A stretch of DNA of 64,000 nucleotides from Rallus limicola (taxonomy: Eukaryota > Chordata > Aves > Gruiformes > Rallidae): the NCBI GenBank assembly GCA_022605955.1, contig JAKCOZ010000003.1:10487331-10551330 (forward strand), written 5' to 3'. The position numbers and the translations under genes were made by a program. The notes beneath the pieces were generated by a model, which saw only the letters and a list, made by a program, of their open reading frames with translations, did no database searches and was not told the origin of the DNA. This document shows positions 1 to 20,100 of this stretch, one piece after another; positions within the stretch are counted from its first letter, which is position 1, and every line of letters begins with the position of its first letter.

Positions 1-28
1 CTGCCAGAAGTAAAATGTCTGGATTTGA

Positions 29-9167
<9,139 letters not shown>

Positions 9168-12100
9168 GCTCTTTCATCAGCTAATGGTACATTTGCTCGT
9201 GCAGAGGGCTTCTATAACCAGATCACTAGCCATTACTCAGTTAGGTTTGGAAATTAAGAAGGTGTGTTGGCTTGGAAAGTCTTGTTCATATGCTGCTTTT
9301 AGGCCTAGAGTGTGCTCTGAAAACCATCCATTACTTGACTGTAAGCTACCAGAGTGCCCAGCCCATCACCAGCACTACAGGATTCCTTCACTGGGTAGCC
9401 TTGTAGCATGGTCTCTACCATGGGGATTTTGGAGCAGAACATGTAATGGGACACAGCTGTTCATAACTCAAGAGCAACCAAAGGGACATAAAAAAAATTC
9501 CTTCTTTTCTTCCTCCATGGAGATGGACCTGTCCAACCTCTCTGTGATCATGGATTTGCTTCAGTAGCTAGTGCTAGGATGTTAAAAAAGCAGATCTATC
9601 AGTTGGGTGTGGGGATGTCACTGGATTAGAGCTGAAGATATGTTTTGCCTGCATCTCTTGCTTTATACCAGTGAGAAGCAAGGGGTAGTTACCTGAAGGT
9701 AGTCCAGTTACTGACTGGACTCCTGTGTAAAACAGAGTGAAGGCAGCATCAGGACCCCTCTTGTAACTAGAGCAAAGACCCACAGATACTGTCTGCCCAG
9801 CCCTACTTGTGTGTGACCTGTAGGATGAACAGCGAAAGTAATTGTCATTCCAGTGCTGTGTCTCCCCAGGAACTGTTGTTTCCCTCAATTTGCCAGGAAA
9901 TGAAATATCCAAGGCTCAGCTCAGCTTGCACAAGAGAACAATTACAGCTTGAATCTTGTTGAAACTGAGACATGCAGAGAAGAGAGCACAGAGACTGTCC
10001 AAATAGCAGCATTATGGCACTGGAGGCGATGCTGACATCAGTGTCAGTGACAGCTATAAGGAGATTGCAAGATCCTTTATCCAGGATTTGGGAAGGTTTA
10101 TTCAGGATTTTTACATGGTTTGTAAACATGGGTCAGTTTTTTCAAAAGCAGTGAAACTTTTACCCATTTCCAGCTCCTATTAGAGAAATTTAATTTGAAG
10201 GGATCCGCAGCATGTGAGCTCAAACTACTCCTCCGCCTGCTGTTTGGCGTGCCTGATGCTGTAGAATGTACAGAAAGATTTTATTAATAGTGTAGAAGAT
10301 GTGTCTTGACTGACAAATGTCTTTGAAACTTAGTGTCATTCTTGGTACCGAATAGTTAGTCATTAGGAAATCAAAATCACTTACTGGTTTGTTGGGCTTT
10401 TTTACTGGAAACTACTTTTTAAAACAAGAATACGGTTTACTCAGGTTTCTGCAGTCACTTAATGACAGTTAGGGCAGTGTTATTTTAATATGGATTGTAA
10501 CTTTCCCCCCCAGTGCTAGAAATTCAGCAAGGCCCCATTGTTGGCTTGTCTACCAACTTAACAAGGGCACTGGTTCCATTAAAGCCATGGCAAGTGTTGC
10601 TTCTTACTCCCAGTATTGCAACCATGAAATCAAAGGTTTGGCAACTGTCTTTGACCATTCCTTTCACAAAGCAAAACTTTGAAGCTTCCAAGTGACTCCT
10701 TTTGGAATCTTTCTGGGATGGTATTTAACAGCAGATGTGTGCAGAGTCCGCATCGGAGGATGCCCGTCAGCGGACACCTTCAGCAGGAGTCTAAGCAGTA
10801 CCCATGGTACCCTCCCATTTTGCCAGACAGTTAGCATCTGGTTTTGAGGATGAGAATATTGTGGAAAAATGTGGAAGCTCTACTCACAGGGCTGGTCTCG
10901 AGCACTGATGGGAGTGCCTCAACTTGTGCATTACACTCTTTCCGTCACATTAGGCTAAAAAGAACACAGTTTTATGATTCAGTCTATCAGCAAGCCTGGA
11001 ACACTGTAATCTATTTGGAAGGCTGTTTCTGTATCACCAGCACAGAATGGCAACAACTATGTTTTATATATAAACTTCTGAAACTCCTGTGATGATTGAT
11101 AACCTTCAGTGCTTCCACTGCAGTTCTTAGAGTACTGCACAAATCCAGGTCACCTGTACGTTGGAGGTGCTGAAGCCCAGCCAGATGTCTGCCACGTGGG
11201 AGACCTAGCTACAAGCTGTAATACTCCTGAGGGCTCCTGGCAGCTGGAGATTCTACCTCAAAGGCAGCCAGAGGGAGCCATAGGAGCCTCTTGTCCTTGC
11301 TACACTAAGACAAGGGAGAAGGGTCTGAGATGTGCAGATGGAGGCCCATAAAGCCAAGTTTTCCCTACTGCAGAGAGGGGATGTGGAGTAAGAGTCTTTT
11401 TTTGGCTTCCCTCTTTTAAGTTAGTCTATGAGCAGCTGCTGTTTCTTTGCTTCTGGATCAGTTTTGTCAGGTTAATACAAATAAGCACTTGCCATGTGAG
11501 ATGCTGCGTGCTGGGATTCAAACATGTCAGTGGTTGTGCCTGAGAGGCAGTGCATCAGCTCCATCAGAGGTGGGAGGCTGGCAGGACTGGCTATGAAGGC
11601 CAGATGCTGCAATCAGCAGACACCTTTTCCCCTTTTCCTGGAGAGCTGCTGGGACAAACAGTGATCTGTTGGCTCCTAAGTACCACCATTTTGTTGCTCC
11701 ATCAATACACAGCTTGATGCCTTTCACCACAAAGCCTGATCCCTCTCAGCACAGCCTGCCTCTGCTGCACAGCTCTCACATGCATCATTCAGCAAAGCAG
11801 CTCAGTAGGGATCAGCTGAGGATCCTGGAGTGATCCTGCCAGCTGAACAGGCGCCTGGGCTACGTGGTTAATTTGGGTGGAGCTACAGTGAAACACTGGA
11901 AAAGCTTCTTGCCTTTTTTTTTTCCTTTTTTTTAAGGGCCGCTTCTTTTTTTTTCCATTCAGGAAGAATGCTGTTATGGTATCCATGGTAGTGCTCCTTG
12001 CTCTGCAGATGCATTTCCTTGCATGTCTGGGTTTCTTAGGACCATCAGCATTTCTCAGGCTAAGATGCACTTGTGTTCTTCTGAAGCCAATGGAAGAGCT

Positions 12101-12834
12101 GAGCCTGTACCAAGAAACTTGGTGGATGGCTCAGCTGAAATGGTATGGCTTTGTTTTGATGATTTAGTTGACTGTTCTGAAGTCTCAGTGCATGTAGAAG
12201 AAAGAGGCTGCCTGCTAGGTTCTTTTTGTTCTTTAGGAATGCCTCAAGTATTTTCTATTGCTTGCATTTTCTGAAATGGAACTTGTAGGTTGAGGGAAGA
12301 AGCTATAGTGAAGCATTTTATTTGACACCACTAGCAAATTTATTAAGATTTGAAGAACAACAAATACGTTTTCCATGCTGCTGCAAGTACAGTGTTTTCC
12401 TGCTTCATGGGACAGAGCTAAATCACATGTGACATTGGTGCACAAACTGAAGAAATCTGTGTGACTTTTGATGGAATTTGTGTCAAAGGCTGCAAAACCT
12501 GACTCTTAACAGATGTGTATGGGTACATTTCTAGCAAGTCAGAACATTTTCTAGGACATGCTGTCAGACCAAGAATAAGGCTTTGGTGTGGCAGTGCTGC
12601 TGGCCAGGAGACTCTTCCTACTGAGCAGGATCCTGCCCAGGATGGGATAGTGCTGGGTCCAGTCCACTGCATGTCTGGGCCTATGCAGACCTGTGGGGAA
12701 TTCCTCCCCAGCTAGATGATGGGTGGTAGCCTGTCTGACAAAACCCTGGCAGGCTGTATGCAGTGAAAGTTCAGGGTTGCAGCATTTCACTTCACAGCTT
12801 TTCTAGGGTACTTTTATTGTTGCATTTATGCAGA
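9168..12834. other. TSTD2 3' flank / probable 3'UTR, no gene seen
   Basis: No exon of either neighbour is recognisable. Open frames on both strands are short or shadow the last TSTD2 exon. No good AATAAA lies close behind the TSTD2 stop; candidates on the + strand come only at 13536 and 13696. On the - strand, AATAAA complements at 12317-12322 and 12813-12818 could end TMOD1 transcripts. The stretch may therefore be the 3'UTR of one or both genes. Confidence 0.4.
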
Positions 12835-12835
12835 T

Positions 12836-13180
12836 GTGAGGGAGGGGAGGAGAGACCTTATCACTGCCTACAACTACCTCAAGGGAGGTTGTAGAGAGGT
12901 GGGTGATGGTCTCTTCATACGAGTAACAGGTGATGGGACAAGGGGAAATGGCAGGAAGCTGCACCAGGGCAGGTTCAGATTAGATGTTAGAAAAAAATTC
13001 TTTACTGAAAGAGTTGTCAGGGCCTGGAACAGGCTGCCCAGGGAGGGGGCTGAGTCACCATCCCTGGATGTGTTTAAAAAAAAGGTAGATGAGATACTTA
13101 GGGATATGGTTTAGCATAAGACAGGAACGGTTGGATTTTATGATCTTAAAGGTCTTTCCCAACCTTGTGATTCTGAAGGC
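12836..13180 (+). mobile_element. CR1 LINE 3' fragment, + orientation
   Basis: The sequence runs from GAGGGGAGGAGAGACCTTAT through the classic CR1 stretch of GGGACAAGGGGAAATGGC, CTGGAACAGGCTGCCCAG and TTTCCCAACCTTGTGATTCTG. It contains an open frame of 92 codons (12836-13114) matching the C-terminal end of CR1 ORF2 ([12 protein letters not shown]). It is 5'-truncated, as most avian CR1 copies are, and sits between TSTD2 and TMOD1. Confidence 0.9.
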
Positions 13181-13535
13181 AGCAGCAGAAATGATCCCCA
13201 GAAGACAATTTAATTAATGGACACGGTCATCTAGACAGAACAGTGAAGAGACAGAATTTGACTGGTTTCCAGTGTGTATCTGGACACACACTTTTAACAT
13301 TAGGAACCTGAAAGGAGTGGGCTCTGTTTTGCTGATTGGTTTGGCCATCTCTGTGGGGTTAAGATTTGCATCACATCTCTAAAGCTGATGGTTTTCTTCA
13401 GAAACAGGATAGAGGATATGCATAAGATAGAAGAATATTAATCTATCCTAAACTGCTTGATTTTTGAAACTGTTTTATAATTGGTGGCCTTAAGTTCCAT
13501 TTAATCAGGGGGTGGAGTTCAGTTTTTTTCTAAGA

Positions 13536-13541
13536 AATAAA
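13536..13541 (+). terminator. Candidate polyadenylation signal AATAAA (TSTD2 strand)
   Basis: An exact AATAAA hexamer on the TSTD2 strand, 4.4 kb beyond the stop. It would imply a very long 3'UTR containing the CR1 copy. Position and use are inference. Confidence 0.25.
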
Positions 13542-13695
13542 TGCATTTGAAGCAGCATCTCAGACTGACTCAGCAAATGCTGCTGAAAAATCCTAATTCA
13601 CAGTTCTTGACATTAGCCATGTTTCCAGGTAGTAGAAGTGCTTGTTAAACTAGATGCTCCTCTATAGTTACTTGAGATCAATTTGGGAAAAAAAA

Positions 13696-13701
13696 AATAA
13701 A
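13696..13701 (+). terminator. Candidate polyadenylation signal AATAAA with GU-rich downstream element
   Basis: AATAAA on the TSTD2 strand is followed by a U/GU-rich stretch at about 13703-13750 (TATAATTTGTGTGGATCAGT), which fits a functional cleavage site. An opposing ATTAAA lies 7 bases on, at 13708-13713 on the - strand. Which gene uses it is not decided by sequence. Confidence 0.4.
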
Positions 13702-13707
13702 GTATTT

Positions 13708-13713
13708 TTTTAA
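13708..13713 (-). terminator. TMOD1: Candidate polyadenylation signal ATTAAA for TMOD1
   Basis: TTTAAT on the + strand is ATTAAA on the - strand, 362 bases beyond the TMOD1 stop. It is a weaker variant with no clear GU-rich element after it on that strand, so a longer 3'UTR ending at 12813 or 12317 is equally possible. Confidence 0.25.
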
Positions 13714-14074
13714 TACTTGTATAATTTGTGTGGATCAGTTGTATCTTTCACTCATGCATACCGTATCCTAACTGCATGAAACTCTGTGCAGGAGGTTTAT
13801 AGAAAAATCAGGTCCCAGGTTAGTAAGAGTTGCTGTTATGCTGGGATGTATTCTACACTGAAATTGCATAAAATTGGCTTGGGTAGTTTTCAACTCTACA
13901 GAAAACATCAACAGTCCTACTGGATAAAATCTTCAACTACAGCCACTAGTTAATTTAAACTGTTAGTGCATAAACCAGAACTGAGGCACCACAAAGACTC
14001 TGTCAAGGCACTTATTGCCTTTAGATTTCCACAGTGTAGCGCAGACCACTGGGGATGACCTCCAAAGCCAGGAA

Positions 14075-14139
14075 CTACACTCCAGTTCTGCATTTGGGAA
14101 AAATAGGCCCGTTCAACTCTGCAAGTCTTCTCTTCCTCA
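14075..14139 (-). CDS. TMOD1: TMOD1 terminal coding exon 9 (residues 339-359 and stop)
   Basis: A strong acceptor TTCTTTTTCAG ends at 14140. The split Val codon is followed by [20 protein letters not shown] and TAG at 14075-14077. The coding part is only 65 bases, too short to be found as an isolated open frame. The 3'UTR continues below 14075. Confidence 0.96.
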
Positions 14140-17100
14140 CTGAAAAAGAAGAGGGAAGAGGGGTCAGTCACGGGCAGGAAGGTGTGGATGGCAGGCTTGG
14201 CTCACCTGCTGCAGAAAGGAGCTGAGAGACATAGGCTCTGCCAGGAAAGAAAGAGGACAGCATCAGCTTCTGAATTCCTGCTCTAACCTTTATGCAGGTT
14301 AAAATTAAGGCAAGATAAAGTTTCTGTCCCTATGAATTTTTAAGGCTGGAAGCTCCCTTCAGCCTCACCTCCTTTACTCTACAGTCAGTTATATTTCACA
14401 TCGTCTGTGTAATCTGACTTTGCCAAAGCATCGTCTGATGCTGACTGATGTAAGGACAGCAGGAGATGGATACAGCAGTTTTTCCTTTGCTAGTTTGTCT
14501 AAATGGATGTTTCAAATTAAAAACAAAACAAAAACAAAACCAAACTTCTTAGTTCTTAAACCCTTAGCCTCCAGCCCTCTGATCACATTTAACTTGAAAG
14601 CAGTTCTTAACGTTGCTTTACAGCTCCAGACTTCAAGGAATGTGTGCAAGGAGAAACCGAGAAGGGGAAGGTATAAAGAGGATGCAGGCATTAGCTCATG
14701 AGGATGAACATAGAAGCCTTCATGGCTGAGTCATATAGGGCAGCTTGGAGACAGAAGTTGAAGGACCAAAATCAAGCTCTGGTAGCATCAGGTGATTGTA
14801 GGCAAGAGTGCTGGAGTGGAGCACAAGCAGAGAGCTATTGCTGACAGGGAGGAAAATAAAGTTTTTTCTATACTTATACATCATCCAGGTGTGGAGCTGA
14901 GCCACTTTTGCCAGAGACCATCGCACCGATCAATGCGAGCTGCAAACAAGAACCAAATCAGACAAAAACGCAGATCATAATGGTCAAAGAGCACAACTGC
15001 AGTACACAGCTGTTACATGGACAGCAGGTTGTGAACTCCTCTCCTTAAAAGCAGGAACAATTAGAACACCAGATCTTCCAGCTGATAACTTTGTATGCCA
15101 GGTGCTGCAGAGTCACTAAAACCCTTGCTCTGTTCCAAAGGACTGGCAACAGCAATCCCTTCCTGGTGCAGCTCTCTAGTGACCAGGAATGCAGCTGCAG
15201 GCAGAATAAATACGCAGTAAGCCATAACAATGAGTATTCTCTGTAGTCACTGAAGAACTGGCACACACCTCTCGGCTTGGTTGTGCTTCCTAGGAGCACA
15301 GTACTGGCTGAAGCAGGATTTTTTGTTGTTTATGTTTTTTTTTCCCAACACAACATACTCATAATCTGTTTAAATATCACAACCACTTAAAGGTGTTTTT
15401 CTGTGGCTTTTAAACCTGAAGTTGATTCATGAGGGGACAGAAGACTCTGCCTGTGGTGAACCACATGAAGAGTACAGTATGTGGTTCCAGTTTTCCATCA
15501 AGTCTTCATGGTTGGCATTTATATGTTAGACCCTGCCTGTTAGCCCTCACTTTCTAGATGTTTCTGGTAGAGACCAGCAGCACTAGTGGTGGTGATGGGG
15601 TTGTCCCTGGGACCCTCTAGCCCCAACATCCTGCTCGCAGCAGTGCTCTGCTGAGCTGTGGGTCAGGGCAGGTGCTGGCTTGGTCCCTCTGCGGCTTGCA
15701 AGCCCCCACCCTCCTGGGGAAGGGGTTCTTCCAAGTGTGCAAAGAGGACAATTTGCAAACTTTGCCTTCTTTCTCCTGGATATATTGTCTGCTGCTGCCA
15801 GGGAGTTTGGTGCTGCCATGACTGTAACCATGCTGCCCAAGCAGTTGCAAGCCACTGAGTACAGCGTGGCTGGTATGCTGTCTGTGTTTGATACTGCAGT
15901 GTGGGGCTGGTTCCCAGTGCTCTACAGCTGCTTGTAGTCAAGTAATGGAAAGCCTCTGCCACATGGATCAGCTGAGGCGGCAGTTCACAGACTTACCCAC
16001 ATTATGTTTCATGAGCGCTTCTGATCACTGCATTGAGGGTATAAAGATAACTCCAAGCCATGTGGCATCCCACCTCTCCCTAGAAACACTTTACGTTTTT
16101 TTTTGCTGAAGGGGATGGGCCAAGTCACACTGCCTTCAAAGTTCAATGCTACTACTTTTTCATCTCCTTGTTAACTGGGAATGAAGCTGAGGAAGACAAG
16201 CACTTGGCAGGAATCACAAGTGCTGGCAGCTCACAACCCATGTGCCATATGCTGCATCACACGCTGTATCAAAGCACGTTAGCAGCTCTTGCTCCTTCCC
16301 AACAAGACCCACAGCTGCTGCCAAAAATGCTGCCTCTTCTGAGCATTTTAGCTGCCCAGTGTCTCCAGGTTTGGAGCACAACACACTGCCGGGTCAACAG
16401 CACCTGCACTAGGGAATGCTGGTGAAGGTTACTTGCCTCCTTGAGGGTCAAGTCCTCATCAGGCCCTTCAAGAGGTGGTTTCTAATTCAATCAATCACAC
16501 CCACCAAAGCCCTCATGTTGCTGGCCTCCTATCACTAGGAATTGCCCACAGGCAAAGGGAAGGACCTTCCCATGCTCCCTGGCTTGCAGCCAGCCCAACT
16601 CACCTAGGTCATTGTTATTCATCATGGCATTGGAGGCGCGGAGCCGGGGGCCTTGCTGAGTGAAATGGTACCCAAACTTCAGCAGGGAGGTGTTTTTTTC
16701 CAACATGTCTGCGATTTCCATTTCAACTTTGTTGCCCAAGGGCTGGCTCTTTTGGAAACAGAAAAGCAATCTGGTCAAGTCAGAGGATGATTCAGAGTGA
16801 GCACTCAGGTCTGCAACCTCCACCCCTTCCCTCCTCCTCTGAACCTAATGGTCCTCTTGATGTTTTTGACTTGGAGCTGGTGAAACAAACTGCTGGCCTG
16901 TACTAGGTACAACTGAGTGGCTTCAACTCCAGCAGAAGACCCTCCCGCAATCACTTTTCACAAAGACTTTTATTTCTTGGACAGATTTGCAGCTAAGAGA
17001 CATCTGAGAAACTATTATTTTGAACCCCCGTTCACCTGTCCCTGAGCTCTCCATAACTCAGGCTCTTCACTACCACCCCCTGGGCTTCTGAAGAAGCTAA

Positions 17101-20100
17101 AATCACCAGGACATCTGGAGCTCTCCTTCTCTCTCTTGCACTGTAGTAAAAATTTCAGATTTACTAAAACGACTTTATTACTGAAGTCCTTGCAAGAGCT
17201 TGGAGCAAGGTGTGATACTGGACAGGTGCATCCTCACTCTCAAGGGCACCACCAGGAATGCAGAAAGCTGTTTGCGCTGCCACAGCTTTTGTTAAATACT
17301 GTAGGTAGTACCAGACACTGCCCGGGAGCTGCAGCAGAAACAAGGGCCTGAAACCTCTCCAAAGCAACCCAGCAGTGGCTGCGGGCTGCCACCCTCCACC
17401 TGACCAGCCACTCGGTTTCCCACAACCAGGACACACTGACTTGCTCAGAGCTCCTCTCGCCCACACTTTACCTGGTTGTCGATGCGCAGCTCAATGAGCG
17501 ATGTGTTGCCCTGCAGCGCTTCGACAAGAGCCAGGACCCCTGACCCAGAAATGAAGTTTGACTCCACGTTCAGGCTCTTCAGCGTGTTGTTGACCTTCAG
17601 CATTTCTGCCAGTGCCTGTGGGCAGAGGTGAGTGGGAAGAGCTGGCAGTCAGACAGGCAAGGGCAGAGCACCCCAGAGCAGTAGCGGTTCAATTTCCCTC
17701 ACCTCCAGAAACACTGGGAGAACTCCACATGCCAAGTGGTTTTGTTGCCATCCAATGGGACAGCTCTGTGTGGGATGAAGGAGATTCCCCCTGTTGCAGG
17801 GACATTCTTTACCATGAGCATGCTGTAGTGCACAGCAAAACCTTGAAAGGACAAACCCATAGGGCCACCCCAAAAGGTGACAGTCCACACCTGCAGCTGC
17901 CCTGCAACAGCTTCATCTGTCACTCTTCTAAAGCCAGCACGGTGATGGCAGGGATGCTGGCCCTGCCTCCTGCCCAACTGGCTCTCTGCCTGCATTGCTC
18001 CTTCCACACAGGGCTGAGATGCTCTCCATCAAAGCAGGCAGAAACAGAAGCATCTGTATTAAGCAAGGGATTCTCCACATCCAAGATGTCTTCCCAAGTA
18101 TCATCACAATAGTATTAATCACTTTTGCTTCCCTCAGCAGCTAAGACCAAAAGTGGGCTAGGACGCTGCCAACCCTCACCACCCTGATCTGATGATTGCA
18201 TTTCATAAGCTGCACAGAAGGACTCACAGAATCATAGATTGTCTTGGTTGGAAGGGACCCTCTAGATCATCAAGTCCAACCATCACCCTAACGCACCAAC
18301 CACCATTAAACCACATCCCTCAGCACCACATCTAACTGTCTTTTAAATACCTCGAGGGATACAGGGATACTCCACCACCTCCCTGAGCAGCCCATTCCAG
18401 TGCCTGACAACCCTCTCTGTGAAGAAGTTTTTTCTAACATCCAAGCTAAACCTCCCCTGACTCATCTACAACATGAAACAGAAGGACCAGAAGGTGATGC
18501 CTAACAGGCAGGGCTTACCTGCACCCACTTACACTGCACTTGTCCCCACAGTTCCCTTAGAACCATAGAATCACAGAATCATAGGGTTTGGAAGGGACCT
18601 CAAGAGATCATCGGGTCCAACCCCCCTGCCAAAGCAGCTCCCTAGCTCATATTGCACAGACAGGCATCCAGATGGATCTTGAATATTTCCAGAGAAGGAG
18701 ACTCCACACCTCCCTGGGCAGCCTGTCCCAGGGCTCTGTCACCCTCACTGTGGAAAAGTTCTTCCACATGTTGGTCAGAACTTTCTATGCTCCAACTTGC
18801 AGCCATTGCCCCTTGTCCTGTCTCCACAGACCACTGAAAAGGGGCTGGCCAATTCCCCCTGCATCCCATGCTTAAGATAATTATAAACATTAATTAGGTC
18901 CCTCCTTAGTTTCTCTTCTCAAGACTGCCCAGTGCCCCATGCACCCTCAAACAGCACCAGTGCTGCCTGAGCAGACTTCTTCCCCAGTTTGGAGGGTCTG
19001 AAGTAACATGAGGGCTGTACTCTCCAAAAAGAAGGGTTTTTCTAAGAGGAAACTGGTGTGTCCATGTGTGTGTGGAGTAGGCAAGGACAGCCTGAGTGAA
19101 ACCCAGCAAAAATTGGCTGCAATGGAGTATGGGAGCAGGAGCATGCAAGAACGCAGCCTGGAAAGTAACATGAGGGCCAGGCACAGTTCTTAGCACCTCT
19201 CTGCATCCCTAGTGATTTTTAAGACCACTTGCAGCAGCCAGAAAAGCCCTTTATCACCACAGAGGCAGTGTCCTGCTTCTGCACAAGGGAATACATGAAA
19301 GAGCTGGACCAGGCATGTGCAAGGGGAGGGGTGGGTGTGCACACAGCAGCATGCCACTTCATACCAGCAGGGACAGAGTGGCCCTGGTGTAGGATAAACC
19401 AAGAGGGACATACTGCTTTTACAAAATGCTGCTAGGAATTCAGTTTTTGTCTCGTGAGTTCCTTGAGGTTGAATATGAGACCAAATGGTGTTAGAGGATT
19501 GCATCCCGAAATCTCCACAGCTGAGAAAGGAAGTTAAGGAACCAAAGCCTGTCTGCTGCTGGCTTTCATTAGTGCTCCTGAAACCGAAGCACCTGCACCA
19601 AGCCCCAGAGGTACAGAATACTGTAAGGTGCAAAAGCAGTAATTCAGAAGATGCCCGAGCACATCTCCTCAGCAGAGGATGAGCTGACAACACTTACGAA
19701 AGCAACAGGATCGTTGCTGCGTGTTCCAACAATGCTGAACTTCTTCACATAGGTGTTATTTTTCAGCGCTTCTGCAAAGGCTTTTAGTGTTGGTATGGGA
19801 ATATTCTGTGAAAAGAAATGCAAAACACCTGTGTTAGGCTATCATCTGTACAGAGGAATATCAGTACATTTAAAGGATACTTTAAATTTCTTATCAACGC
19901 CAATTCACCGAATGCACAGAAGCTGTATTAGGAAGGGTCAATAAATGATAAAGGTTTTTACAAGTTCTCTTGCCTAAGGAGCATGGCAATGTCTTCCTCC
20001 TATCTCCCACTGTGCTGGTGGCTCGCTGCCTTGATTTCAAGCTGCAACATATCTGCTGCTTAATTTAATTGCCCAGAAACTCAGCTACTTACAAACTCAG

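Noticed and set aside
16201..16235. Possible TMOD1 C-terminus (IPAKC-like on the - strand)
   Set aside because: A chance match to the end of TMOD1. The true terminal exon with the full conserved tail and stop is at 14075-14139.
17612..18112. 166-codon open frame on the + strand
   Set aside because: It starts in antisense to a TMOD1 exon and runs into intron; the composition is that of translated non-coding DNA with no domain.
19190..19693. 167-codon open frame on the - strand, the longest unexplained frame apart from TDRD7
   Set aside because: It lies in a TMOD1 intron, immediately beside but out of step with the real exon at 19698. The Cys/Leu/Ser-rich sequence has no recognisable domain.
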